Assembly: GCF_000208385.1 (NCBI RefSeq)
Contig: NC_015436.1
Span: 930,001-994,000 of the forward strand
DNA: 64,000 nucleotides
Direction: 5' to 3'
From: Parasphaerochaeta coccoides DSM 17374
GTDB taxonomy: Bacteria > Spirochaetota > Spirochaetia > Sphaerochaetales > Sphaerochaetaceae
Shown: positions 24,501 to 32,692 of the stretch, piece by piece
Numbering within the stretch: the first letter of the stretch is position 1
Layout of the letters: every line of letters begins with the position of its first letter
Position numbers and translations under genes: made by a program
Notes under the pieces: model-generated
The model's database searches: none
Told to the model about the DNA's origin: nothing
The model's input: the letters and a program-made list of their open reading frames with translations, nothing else

Positions 24501-24848
24501 TCAGAAAGCCCAGACACCTCGGAGAGCCAGGGCATCCAGATCCGCTTGGTCCGCTACACCGCTGCCGGTCACTACCAGCGCAGCACGGCAGGTACCATGC
24601 ACCAGGACATTCACCCCGTCATCCTTTCCTTGGGCAGTATCAGCGGGCGTGGTTGCAACACCGAAAGCTGTACCGGCAGTGCTGTCCCCTTTCACATACG
24701 GCAGCACCTTGCCGTCCTTGATTGCCAAGATCTGCCCTGGGACAATCTGACCTTTGCCCTTCACTGCTTCTTTCCTGATGATGAGCGCAGGATGTCTGCC
24801 ATCCACAATCTCACTGACTTCAATCGTCATTGTCTTTGATGCCTGCAT
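24501..24848 (-). CDS. Head decoration protein (gpD-like)
   Basis: 115 residues. The sequence PGQILAIKDGKVLPYVKG followed by GVATTPADTAQGKD, and the hydrophobic ALVVTGSGV, is the pattern of small capsid-stabilising proteins. It is encoded between protease and capsid genes. GGGAGG stands eight bases before ATG 24848. A second start at the internal ATG (TIEVSE) is possible. Confidence 0.75.
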   Translation of the reverse strand: MQASKTMTIEVSEIVDGRHPALIIRKEAVKGKGQIVPGQILAIKDGKVLPYVKGDSTAGTAFGVATTPADTAQGKDDGVNVLVHGTCRAALVVTGSGVADQADLDALALRGVWAF

Positions 24849-24868
24849 ATGCGTCGGCCTCCCGTTCT

Positions 24869-25747
24869 TCAGAACTTCTGGGCCATGCCGGCCCGGTCAA
24901 TTGCGACATCCGGCTTAGCCCGTCCGGAATCCGAGAAATCGGTCATACGTCCCGGCTTGGGTACGCTGCCGTTCATGCCCTTTACCAGATTGATGAAGAA
25001 CTGAACCAAGCTTCCTGCCTGCCCGTCATCTGCAAACTCATAGTCATGTGACTCAATGAGCAGGTCTGCAAACTCTTCCAGCTTTCCTTTCATTCCTGTC
25101 GGCCACTTGTCTCCGACAGCACTGACCAGCTGTGCCTTCACTCCTTCCTTGTAGATCTTCTTTGCCTTTGCCGTCTGTCTCTCGACATCGGCAAAATCAG
25201 GATTCGACGCAAGGGGCGCTGCCGACGTTTTGGTATCTTGCGGAGCTTCCTTGGGGAAATCAGCAAAGTTGAAATATGAGTAATCTCCGAAGGCTGTTCC
25301 CTCGCCTGTCGCGTCAATCGCATTGTCAGGCTTTGTACTGCCCACAGCCGTGATAATCTTCAAATCCCTGATCTTAGGAGGCACAGACCCCAGCATGGCC
25401 AGGTGATGAAGATACTTCTTTCCATCTGTCGCACGGGCCGGCATGCTGATGCTCCAGCCTGTGTAAAAGCCTTCATCAATTGCCTGGGCAAGCTCCGGAT
25501 TCAGGGAGACATCAGCCTGCATGACCCCGTCAATACCATTGGGGTTCTCAACCAGGTCAATAGACTCGACATTGCCCCAGGACGGCCACCAGTCCTGTTT
25601 TGTCATGTAGTGCCCCAGGCTGACCGGCCCCTTGCCGTCAAAAGTCTCAACCACATCCCTCAGATCCTTGAGTGTGATTGTCGCCCCGTCGGCACCGAAG
25701 CTGCCGGTCTTGGCAATCTCCATGCGCTTGAGTTTTTTATCATCCAT
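24869..25747 (-). CDS. Prohead protease/scaffold (Mu I-like)
   Basis: 292 residues. The N-terminal domain shows the Mu I protein pattern: a conserved HYMTKQDWWPSWGNV segment, then NPELAQAIDEGFYTGWSISMP, then HLAMLGSVPPKIRDL. The C-terminal half is helical and charged, as in scaffolding tails. The protein should cleave scaffold and capsid precursors during head maturation. Site AAGGAG precedes the ATG. The preceding gene is 337 bases away, with a terminator between, so this gene may start a new transcription unit. Confidence 0.8.
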   Translation of the reverse strand: MDDKKLKRMEIAKTGSFGADGATITLKDLRDVVETFDGKGPVSLGHYMTKQDWWPSWGNVESIDLVENPNGIDGVMQADVSLNPELAQAIDEGFYTGWSISMPARATDGKKYLHHLAMLGSVPPKIRDLKIITAVGSTKPDNAIDATGEGTAFGDYSYFNFADFPKEAPQDTKTSAAPLASNPDFADVERQTAKAKKIYKEGVKAQLVSAVGDKWPTGMKGKLEEFADLLIESHDYEFADDGQAGSLVQFFINLVKGMNGSVPKPGRMTDFSDSGRAKPDVAIDRAGMAQKF

Positions 25748-25856
25748 GCGAATTCTCCTTCTTCATTTGCGAATTCATCTTCAGGAGAATCGTACCAAAT
25801 CAGAAAGGCACGGAATCTAACGGGTTTTTGATGAAAATCCGGGAAATGACGGTTTC

Positions 25857-25982
25857 ATGGCAGACCGTCATGAGTACATGCAGACATATCTTGCAGGAAA
25901 GGTGTTTAATCGTGTTTATAAACGGGGGGGTGTAGTAAAAGTGATGGAATTACTCGACTTACCGAAACGGGGTAGATTGTAG
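25857..25982 (+). CDS. Possible small protein on the opposite strand (41 residues)
   Basis: Begins MADRHEYMQTYLAGK and ends DLPKRGRL, basic overall, with a protein-like composition. The ribosome site is weak (GGGAAATGACG), and it runs against the surrounding operon, so it may be chance. Apart from it and the terminator at 26001-26027 I see nothing in the 337-base gap. Confidence 0.3.
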   Translation: MADRHEYMQTYLAGKVFNRVYKRGGVVKVMELLDLPKRGRL

Positions 25983-26000
25983 GCCGTTTTTGAAGGGCAT

Positions 26001-26027
26001 AAAAAAAGAGCTCCCCTCCGGAAGCTC
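26001..26027 (-). terminator. Intrinsic terminator after the MuF/nuclease gene
   Basis: On the minus strand GAGCTTCC pairs with GGGAGCTC around a short GC-rich loop, followed by seven T. It divides the packaging/portal block from the protease-capsid block. Confidence 0.65.
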
Positions 26028-26084
26028 CTTTTGCTACTGGGTACAACCGTGATTGCACCGCTCTTCGCCCATAGCCAATGTACC

Positions 26085-27470
26085 TCAGTCACTCAGTCCT
26101 GTCAATATTTTCTGGATGCTCCCGACATCCTGTAGATCATCCCACGTCAGATAACGGATTTTGCCATCGAAGATAACTCCGAGCATTGAGATTGTCCGTC
26201 CACCTTTCTTCAGTTCAGGAACCCTCGTCCCCAGAGCACGGATCAAATCATCAATCTGTCCCCGGTGATGGATGCGAACCGCGACATTCGGCGCCTGTTC
26301 CGCAGCCTTAGCAAGTTCTCCACTCATAGTGCTCCGTTTGGCAGTGACAAAGTCCTTGATTTCAATCCGTTCCAGACCGTTCAGCCAGCCGTCATATTGC
26401 ACATTCCCCTGTAGTGCCTCATTTGGTCGCAACTCGATGAAGTATCCTTTGTCTTCGACCAGTGTTTTTGCTATCTCGATGTTCTTCAGCTCATCTTGTG
26501 GCAAAGCATCCGGATACCGTACCCCACCCTTGGCAACCGGCACATTCTGATATCCCGGTATGATCCGGTCAAAATCCTTGCAGATCGTCTGTCCGACTAT
26601 CCCGTTCAGTTCTTCATCGATGAGAGCCTTGTTGATCCGAAATCTCTCACTCGCCGTCACTTTCCAGAACTGGTTGTTACGAGCAGGGTTCTTTCCAAAA
26701 CTACCCTGCGGTTTTTCCGCATGGGCCACGACCTTCAAGGAATCTGAAGAAACACTCTTGAGTTTCCCCATGAGCCCGGTTGATTCAGCCTCTTCCCGAT
26801 AAATTGCTCGGACGGTTGAACGGCAATTATAATGCAACGGCGGCCAGTTGTTCTCCCACCAAGGGTCATTGTACGGCAGGATGACTCCGCTGCGTGAAGC
26901 GCAGATGTCACTCTGACGGCTATCCTCGATACCGATGAATTCCAGTGCCACTGGCTGATTGTTCGCCATCTCCATGGCCCGCCCCGCGTTGTAGTCCGTC
27001 TGGATATTCGTGCGGTAAACCATCTCGTAATATCCTGCGTAACCAACGCCATCGGCATCAGCCTGAAGGGTCTTCACGAAATCAGTCATGGACGCGTTCT
27101 GTCCTGAGAGCTGCTTCTGATAGATCCGCCTGGCTTTCTCCACCATGTCGAGCTGAGTCAGCCGACCGACCGTGAAAGCACGGAGCTTCATGTGGTCGCT
27201 GAGCCTGCGATAGTGAGCAGGAGTAAGAGTCACCCTGCCCTGCGCCCATTCAACGGCGGCATCGAACGGCAGGGATTCATCCAGGAATGATACGTCGTAA
27301 TCGGCAAAGTCAGGATTCCGACCGTGATGGGCATGCATCATACCCAAAAGCCATGACTTCATCAGTAACTCATAGGTATCCTGGATGAGTTTATCATTGG
27401 CTTGTGGCTTGTAGGCCCCGGATTTCAACAGCCCTGGAGATTTCTGTAAACGCTCGATAAACGCCTGCAA
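26085..27470 (-). CDS. MuF (SPP1 gp7-type) head protein with a nuclease-like C-terminal domain
   Basis: As an isolated frame it has 461 residues from a TTG at 27470, but no ribosome site stands there and the frame is open upstream to the A9 run in the portal gene; it is probably translated as a fusion with the portal. The MuF region (about 60-225) ends in the conserved CASRSGVILPYNDPWW and PPLHYNCRSTVRAI segments. Residues ~300-461 form an added domain with Glu332 in a helix, Asp360 and the pair E370-I-K372, the order of a PD-(D/E)xK nuclease, and resembling CdiA-type tRNase toxins. MuF proteins with toxin tails are known from other temperate phages. No immunity gene was identified nearby. 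Confidence 0.78.
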   Translation of the reverse strand: MQAFIERLQKSPGLLKSGAYKPQANDKLIQDTYELLMKSWLLGMMHAHHGRNPDFADYDVSFLDESLPFDAAVEWAQGRVTLTPAHYRRLSDHMKLRAFTVGRLTQLDMVEKARRIYQKQLSGQNASMTDFVKTLQADADGVGYAGYYEMVYRTNIQTDYNAGRAMEMANNQPVALEFIGIEDSRQSDICASRSGVILPYNDPWWENNWPPLHYNCRSTVRAIYREEAESTGLMGKLKSVSSDSLKVVAHAEKPQGSFGKNPARNNQFWKVTASERFRINKALIDEELNGIVGQTICKDFDRIIPGYQNVPVAKGGVRYPDALPQDELKNIEIAKTLVEDKGYFIELRPNEALQGNVQYDGWLNGLERIEIKDFVTAKRSTMSGELAKAAEQAPNVAVRIHHRGQIDDLIRALGTRVPELKKGGRTISMLGVIFDGKIRYLTWDDLQDVGSIQKILTGLSD

Positions 27471-27538
27471 CTCAGTGTTTACAGAGCGTTTAATCTTCTC
27501 CTGATATGTCTCTTCCTGGGCAATGACCTGCCCGACTT

Positions 27539-28810
27539 TTACCGCTTCGGATTCAATGACCGGGTCAGTATCATCATCGGCCTGAGGACTTTTTTTTTAC
27601 CCGTCCCCATATCGGCGAAGTCAAATGCCCCCAAGGATGGTGTCATGGACATCCCTATGCCCTCCGGACGGGTGAATACATCCTCATCATCCTCCGGCTC
27701 CGGCAGATTGTACCGTGCATACAGGGCGGCCTTTGACACCGGGATGCCCGTGTTGATGGCAGTCACGACATCGGCAAAAGACGCATAATCCCCGGTATCG
27801 TAACGAAACTCCGGAGCATCAGCATCAGGACCGAAATTCAGTTCGATGCTCATGGCGATGAGGCGCTGCACCGTATAAGCCAGGGCCCGTGCATCATTCT
27901 CATACGCCGCAGCCTTAGTCCTCTCCTGGACCGTGCCCAATGCTTGGGTTCCGGTATCGGAGACGTTATTTGCCAGAGCCTGGCCGGTCATGCCGTAGCT
28001 GATTTGCAGGTCGCATGCCTTGATGAGGATGTCGAAGTCTGCAACAGAACCGGTCATGGAAATCTGCTGGATGGCTTTCACATTTGCAAAAGCTCCGGAC
28101 GATCCACCGACCATCTGGCTGACAGTTTCTGCAAGGTCTGCGGCCACTTCCCTGGCCTTTCCTGGATCAGACTGGTCAAAGATGGCATAAACCGAGGGTA
28201 CGGAGAATTTCTCAGTCGCCGTCAGCCAGTACTGCCAGCCGAGCTTTTTGAAAGCCCAGACCCAGTAGACAGATTTCATGTATGCCTGACCATAGGGAGC
28301 GTTATACCTGTCCCCCTCGATGCGATGGATGATCCACTTATACGGCTGCTCCAGCAGCGTGTTCCCTTGGTCGTAGTACATCTGCCCGTCATCACCAAAG
28401 CGATACCGGTTGATGTCATGGCCGATGAGCGCATCAATGTAATAGAAGCCATCCTCATCTTTCTGCCAGACAATCTCTGCCGGACGGAATCCATATTTGA
28501 GAGAATCAGTCAGCAGGTAGCTTGACCATTTGCGCAGGCTCTTCTCAGACAGATAGCGGTCGGCATAGTCCTTCACGGCCACATCCTCCGCCTTGGACAG
28601 ACTGAGCGGCAGGTTCTGCGTGGCATTGCGCCGGTCCAGAAAAAGGCTGCTGATGCGAGGATCCTGGAGCATCTCATCATAGAGCTTCAGCCCCTTGGGA
28701 TTGCGCCTGATCGCTTCATCCGGATTGGGCAGATACTGCATGACCAAGGAATCCTTTATCACTTTCAGCAACAGCTGCGGGTCTTTCTTGTGTGCCTGCG
28801 TCTTAGCCAT
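27539..28810 (-). CDS. Portal protein, DUF935 family (Mu gp29-like)
   Basis: 423 residues. It shows the DUF935 pattern: LLKVIKDSLVMQYLPNPDEA at the start, DPRISSLFLDRRNATQNLPL, and a long helical middle with GQAYMKSVYWVWAFKKLGW. The portal forms the dodecameric ring through which DNA is packaged. Zero-frame translation ends with an unrelated-looking tail (VLRPMMILTRSLNPKR) after three lysines encoded by nine A; a -1 shift there instead gives an acidic tail running into the MuF frame. The natural C-terminus is therefore probably in the other frame. The site GGGAGG precedes ATG 28810. Confidence 0.85.
   Translation of the reverse strand: MAKTQAHKKDPQLLLKVIKDSLVMQYLPNPDEAIRRNPKGLKLYDEMLQDPRISSLFLDRRNATQNLPLSLSKAEDVAVKDYADRYLSEKSLRKWSSYLLTDSLKYGFRPAEIVWQKDEDGFYYIDALIGHDINRYRFGDDGQMYYDQGNTLLEQPYKWIIHRIEGDRYNAPYGQAYMKSVYWVWAFKKLGWQYWLTATEKFSVPSVYAIFDQSDPGKAREVAADLAETVSQMVGGSSGAFANVKAIQQISMTGSVADFDILIKACDLQISYGMTGQALANNVSDTGTQALGTVQERTKAAAYENDARALAYTVQRLIAMSIELNFGPDADAPEFRYDTGDYASFADVVTAINTGIPVSKAALYARYNLPEPEDDEDVFTRPEGIGMSMTPSLGAFDFADMGTGKKKVLRPMMILTRSLNPKR
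27590..27598 (-). other. A9 run: -1 frameshift or slippage site between portal and MuF
   Basis: Nine A on the minus strand (codons AAA AAA AAA). One base back, the frame continues without a stop for 40 codons into the MuF gene. This could be ribosomal frameshifting, polymerase slippage, a mutation, or a one-base homopolymer error in the sequence. Confidence 0.6.
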
Positions 28811-30428
28811 TCATATACCTCCCTATGAGTCCCGGCAGTGCCGAAGGTCGTCTGCGCCCTGCTTGGCCTGTCGGCTGTCCGGTTCCCCTGGTCAGTGCCA
28901 GGTATGCCAGCTTCAAGGCATCCACAGTCCCGTCGTTCACCCCTTTGGTCGGGAACTGCAACACACGCTGCATGGACAGGCTGTCCTTAAGCTTCATATG
29001 ATGACGCCATGACCCATTCTCCATGAAAGGCTGGATCATGGTCGCTCCCGCTTCCTTGCTCATCCGTGCCTCGACACCGATGAGCGGCAGGTTCAGATGC
29101 TGGGGCATGAGAATCTCCTGGAGAAGCTTCATGTACACGTTCTGGAATCCGACATTCTCAAAACCAATAATCCGGGGAGCATAGACACGCCACAGCCGCA
29201 CCATCTCGTCCACCAGCTGGTTGATGGTCCCATAGTCCTTGTACCAGAGCTCGAACGTCACAAAGCCTCCAGTCTGCCTGTGCCGTCCCAGAACACCGAT
29301 AGCGGCATCATCGCTTCCTTCCGCGTTCGGGTCCACCCCGAATGCAATCTCATAGTCAGGAATGGATATCTCCGTTCCGGGAACATACAGCATCTGCTCA
29401 GCCTTGAAAATCTTCGTACCGTCATCGGTGGTGATGGACAGATATTCGATGTTGTACGTCTTTGATCCCACCTCCATCCTTTTCTTCCGCAGCGCAGCCA
29501 GCGGCCAGTACTCCGGCCAGAGAGCCTTCTTGCCATCCTCAATCTCAGCGGAAAATCTCACCCCTACCCATCCGGGCAATTCCTGAGCCACGATCTTCTT
29601 CAGGATGGTCGACTGGGGATCCTCTCCGTTATAAATGGTATTCAAGGTGAATATGACCGCATTCTTTGACAGTCCAAAAACTGCTGAAGATATCCAGTCA
29701 TAGATCTTATGCAAGGTGGCGACATTGTTCTTGTCCTGGTCAGTGGTAATGTCGTCCAGGATGATCACATCCGGACGTTTCTCCCTGCTGACAAGACCAC
29801 GTACACCGGCACCACGACCGATAGACACCAAGGCAGCGCCGTTCTTCAGAAGATACTGACCGCTTTTCCAGACACTGCCTCGTTGGTTCCCATAATCCGC
29901 CAGGAGCCGCTGATTGTCTTCGAACTCGACCATGGTGTCATCAAGAAACTGCCCGGCAAGCGCATCGTTGGATCTAATCAGCACGACAAAACGGAAGTAT
30001 CCATAGATCAGCCCCCAGAGGATGAGCAGGCGGGCGAATACGGTGGACTTGCCCTGCTCTCTTGGCGCGCAGAGGGCCAGACCACGCAGGATATCCACCT
30101 GGTGTGGAATATGGGAGAACTCCTTGCGGTGTACTGCTGAAAGCTGCCGGGCCTGCTTCTCTGTCACGATCCAATAGGGCCTTCCTCTCTTATCAAACTG
30201 GGTATTCTCGAAGATAGAGAACAGGAGACGCTGCCATGACGGCGGCTCCAGCCTGATATAATGAGGAAAATAATACTTCATGAATCCGCCAATGTCAGTC
30301 CTGAACTTCTCGTGCCGAGAACGGACTTCATTCTGGGACGATGCCACGGACATGGCTTTTGTGCGATCCATGTCCAGCATCTTGAAGAGTATGCTGTAAT
30401 CCTGCGCCTTCATGTCTTCAGCCGACAT
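28803..30428 (-). CDS. Terminase large subunit (Mu gp28-like)
   Basis: 541 residues. The ATPase has Walker A CAPREQGKST (120-129) and Walker B VIILDDITTD (221-230). The C-terminal part contains the RNase H-like nuclease beginning with IAFGVDPNAEGSDDAA, carrying the first metal aspartate. The enzyme packages phage DNA by headful cutting. Start ATG at 30428 follows GGAGGCTCC and overlaps the small-terminase gene by 11 bases; its own end overlaps the portal start by eight bases. All of this is standard Mu order. Confidence 0.92.
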   Translation of the reverse strand: MSAEDMKAQDYSILFKMLDMDRTKAMSVASSQNEVRSRHEKFRTDIGGFMKYYFPHYIRLEPPSWQRLLFSIFENTQFDKRGRPYWIVTEKQARQLSAVHRKEFSHIPHQVDILRGLALCAPREQGKSTVFARLLILWGLIYGYFRFVVLIRSNDALAGQFLDDTMVEFEDNQRLLADYGNQRGSVWKSGQYLLKNGAALVSIGRGAGVRGLVSREKRPDVIILDDITTDQDKNNVATLHKIYDWISSAVFGLSKNAVIFTLNTIYNGEDPQSTILKKIVAQELPGWVGVRFSAEIEDGKKALWPEYWPLAALRKKRMEVGSKTYNIEYLSITTDDGTKIFKAEQMLYVPGTEISIPDYEIAFGVDPNAEGSDDAAIGVLGRHRQTGGFVTFELWYKDYGTINQLVDEMVRLWRVYAPRIIGFENVGFQNVYMKLLQEILMPQHLNLPLIGVEARMSKEAGATMIQPFMENGSWRHHMKLKDSLSMQRVLQFPTKGVNDGTVDALKLAYLALTRGTGQPTGQAGRRRPSALPGLIGRYMNG

Positions 30429-30945
30429 CCGGAGCCTCCAGGTTCGTGACGATGGTAAAGAGCTGCTGGTACAGTTCAGGCCAGTCTTCCAGTGCTTTCT
30501 GTAGGTCTGCGATGACCATCTGCTTCACTTTCTCAAAGACCTTGTTGTAATCCATCCGTTGCTTGACGAGCTGCCCCTTCATGCGGGTGATGCTGTTCAT
30601 GAACGTGGACATCTCGGGCAGATCCTTGAAATTGACATTCTCGATGGTTTTGATGTATTCAAAGGACTTGGTGATCAGCCAGTCGACTGCGGCCTCGTTG
30701 GTATCCGTGTTCGGATTGTCCCTGATGGCATCAATAAGCGCGACAGTCTCTGTACGGGTCTTCTCAAGCTCGCTGGCGATCTGCTTGTTGCTCTTGACCG
30801 TCCTGCGTATCGCCTCTCGTGAGATGTCGTATCCCTCGTCACGCAACATCTGCTCGATGGCCTCAAAGGTGAGCTTCTCATCATTGTATGCCTGGATAAT
30901 CCTCTGCACCAAACCGAGCATTTCCGCTTTCTGTCTCTTACCCAT
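30418..30945 (-). CDS. Terminase small subunit-like protein (Mu gp27-like, DUF3486 type)
   Basis: 175 residues, helical, with a helix-turn-helix-like start (LTFEAIEQMLRDEGYDISRE, then AIRRTVKSNKQI) and a coiled C-terminus. Position between the gp26-like gene and the large terminase is diagnostic in Mu-like phages. It should bind the packaging start site. The RBS is modest (AAGGACGC). Confidence 0.75.
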   Translation of the reverse strand: MGKRQKAEMLGLVQRIIQAYNDEKLTFEAIEQMLRDEGYDISREAIRRTVKSNKQIASELEKTRTETVALIDAIRDNPNTDTNEAAVDWLITKSFEYIKTIENVNFKDLPEMSTFMNSITRMKGQLVKQRMDYNKVFEKVKQMVIADLQKALEDWPELYQQLFTIVTNLEAPDVG

Positions 30946-30946
30946 G

Positions 30947-31249
30947 TCACAGCGTCCTTTCGTCGATGACGGTCACACCCGCGTCCGTAATCGCGTGTTC
31001 CAGCAGGTTGATGCCCTTGGGTTCGATCTTGTAAAAGAAGACTTTTTCAAGCGGTCGGAAAGGATGCTTGCGTTCTATCTTTTCGATGTACCCGGAGTCA
31101 GACAGGTAGTTCAGCGCCTTCTGGATGACCGCCGGGCGTTGGTACTGGAAGTAAGCCGCGATGATGCTGGTCTCGGCTGCCTTCGACGGGTAGATGTTGT
31201 TCAGGAACTGGAGGAGATCCCCCCGAAAAACCTGATCTTGTGCGCTCAT
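30947..31249 (-). CDS. Winged-helix protein, Mu gp26-like
   Basis: 100 residues. AAETSIIAAYFQYQRPAVIQ followed by ALNYLSDSGYIEKIER reads as a winged helix. In Mu-like phages a gene of this size and fold lies just before the small terminase; the role is not known. Site GGAGAG precedes the ATG; it overlaps the previous gene by four bases. Confidence 0.65.
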   Translation of the reverse strand: MSAQDQVFRGDLLQFLNNIYPSKAAETSIIAAYFQYQRPAVIQKALNYLSDSGYIEKIERKHPFRPLEKVFFYKIEPKGINLLEHAITDAGVTVIDERTL

Positions 31250-31611
31250 TGCTTCTCTCTCCTTGTCAGGTCAAAGATGAATCTGTCCATGCGTTTCCCC
31301 AGTTCCCGTATCTCGGTGCGCCAGCCGCCGAAGCTCTCCTGTACATACGCCTTGTCAGCATAGTTCTGTTCCACATAGCTGACACGCTTGTTGAGCGTTT
31401 CAATGACCTCATCTTGTTTCTTGTTCCGCTCCTCGTTCCGGGCGTCCGCAGCTTCCAGTTGCTTGCGCACGTCGTCCTTCAACGAACTGATCGTCCGGGA
31501 AAGGCTTTCGTTCGCCTTCTTGTTCTCCTTGAACAGAAGAATGAATATGACTACCAGCAGGATGAGAATCGGCACGGTACCGAGCTGGTTCACTAGCGAC
31601 ATGAACTCCAT
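31246..31611 (-). CDS. Membrane-anchored coiled-coil protein (Mu gp25-like, DUF2730 type)
   Basis: 121 residues: one N-terminal membrane span (VPILILLVVIFILLF) followed by a long charged coiled coil. It matches the position and shape of Mu gp25. It is the first gene of the packaging block. The 78-base gap upstream carries TGTTTAAACA-like sites that may control it. Confidence 0.65.
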   Translation of the reverse strand: MEFMSLVNQLGTVPILILLVVIFILLFKENKKANESLSRTISSLKDDVRKQLEAADARNEERNKKQDEVIETLNKRVSYVEQNYADKAYVQESFGGWRTEIRELGKRMDRFIFDLTRREKQ

Positions 31612-31630
31612 GGATGCCCCCTAATGCTGA

Positions 31631-31700
31631 TAGTTTAACAAGAGTTTAAACACCGGAATCTAATGGTTCAGCAGCGTTTAAATAGGTGTTCAACGCTGGA
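31631..31700. repeat. TGTTTAAACA-like sites before the packaging operon
   Basis: Within 70 bases occur AGTTTAAC, GAGTTTAAACAC and GCGTTTAAAT, the same motif as near both prophage ends. The location upstream of the gp25-like gene suggests a binding site for a phage regulator of late transcription. Confidence 0.45.
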
Positions 31701-31986
31701 TTATCCTGATGACCGTCTGGTAGTACTCATTGCGGATCTCATCGTACTTTTCCCACAGCTCGATGCTGCCCATGAGACGTGTCACGTTGATGGTCTGGAG
31801 CCGCAGGGCTTCTGAGGTATTCCCTTCCGGCAGCTTTTCCAGCACAGGACGCTGAGGACGCACAGCGGCAAGGGGCGGCACCTCAAGCGGTTCAGTCTTC
31901 GGGACTGTCTGGCACGATGCGAGAATTCCAACTATCAATAAGCTCGTTGCCAATAGAAATAAGGTCTTCATCCGTGACCGCTTCAT
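31690..31986 (-). CDS. Outer-membrane spanin lipoprotein (Rz1-like)
   Basis: 98 residues from ATG 31986, behind GAGGAGGAGC. The signal peptide (MKTLFLLATSLLIVGILASC) ends in a lipobox LASC, followed by a proline-rich mature part (VPKTEPLEVPPLAAVRPQRP). It overlaps the Rz-like gene out of frame by 95 bases, the nested Rz/Rz1 arrangement. Together the pair should fuse inner and outer membrane at lysis. The mature part is longer than lambda Rz1 and has a helical end. Confidence 0.75.
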   Translation of the reverse strand: MKRSRMKTLFLLATSLLIVGILASCQTVPKTEPLEVPPLAAVRPQRPVLEKLPEGNTSEALRLQTINVTRLMGSIELWEKYDEIRNEYYQTVIRIIQR

Positions 31987-32221
31987 GTATGAGCTCCTCC
32001 TCTTCCTGCTGCTCTTGGATAATCTGCTGTTGTTGCTGGATAACTGCCTGGACAGTCTCCTGAGCCGTTTGGTGAATCTCGCTCTGCTTTTGTTCATGGA
32101 CGACTTGCCCTTTCAGGGTGGATATCTGGGAGTCCTTGCTTTTCAGCCGTGCCCGGAAATATGCGAGCGCAGCCAGGAGGAACATGACTGCCCCTCCCAG
32201 AATTTTTTCGAGAATACCCAT
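31892..32221 (-). CDS. Inner-membrane spanin (Rz-like)
   Basis: 109 residues: N-terminal membrane span (GGAVMFLLAALAYFRARL), then a glutamine-rich coiled coil and an acidic C-terminus. It lies directly after the holin-like gene and shares its 3' end with the Rz1-like lipoprotein gene, which fixes the identity better than similarity. AAAGG precedes the ATG. Confidence 0.75.
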   Translation of the reverse strand: MGILEKILGGAVMFLLAALAYFRARLKSKDSQISTLKGQVVHEQKQSEIHQTAQETVQAVIQQQQQIIQEQQEEEELIHEAVTDEDLISIGNELIDSWNSRIVPDSPED

Positions 32222-32223
32222 AC

Positions 32224-32547
32224 TTAGACCTTTGCGGCCTTGGCCGTGTCGTACAGCCCCATGGCCGTCCAGGCTACGACAGAGCCATGCAGGATACCGA
32301 CGATAAGGACGGCATAGATAGCCTTGTCCAGTCCTCCGGCATACCCGGAATTATAGATGAATCCATACGCTGTGCTGATCAACACGGATATGATCCACAG
32401 GATGTAGGGAATCCGCTTGGTACTCTTGAGAGTATTCTTGATGATGTTCGGTTTCGCATCATCGGCCAGGTACGGCTTGATGACCTGTGCAAGCCCCATC
32501 AGGAATGGAATCAGAACGAGAAGCTGCGGCAAAATGTATGTGTCCAT
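32224..32547 (-). CDS. Probable holin
   Basis: 107 residues with three hydrophobic spans (LLVLIPFLMGLAQVI; YILWIISVLISTAYGF; AIYAVLIVGILHGSVVAW) and a basic loop between the first two. Size, topology and the next-door spanins point to a holin that opens the inner membrane at lysis. GGAGGATT precedes the ATG. No endolysin is found beside it. Confidence 0.65.
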   Translation of the reverse strand: MDTYILPQLLVLIPFLMGLAQVIKPYLADDAKPNIIKNTLKSTKRIPYILWIISVLISTAYGFIYNSGYAGGLDKAIYAVLIVGILHGSVVAWTAMGLYDTAKAAKV

Positions 32548-32622
32548 AAAAAATCCTCCATGCCGAAATGGTACGACACGGAGGATGAATGAAATCTAAC
32601 AGAAGGAATTAGAGTATGTTAC

Positions 32623-32651
32623 TCGACATGAGATACTAAGTTTCGTATACT
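32623..32651 (+). promoter_or_regulatory. Promoter of the sce7726-type gene
   Basis: TCGACA (32623-32628), 17 bases, TATACT (32646-32651). It lies 40 bases before the start codon in an AT-rich stretch, so the cargo gene can be expressed in the lysogen independently of phage promoters. Confidence 0.6.
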
Positions 32652-32692
32652 TAAATAGTATTAAAAATAAAACTAGATGGAGGCAGATACCT

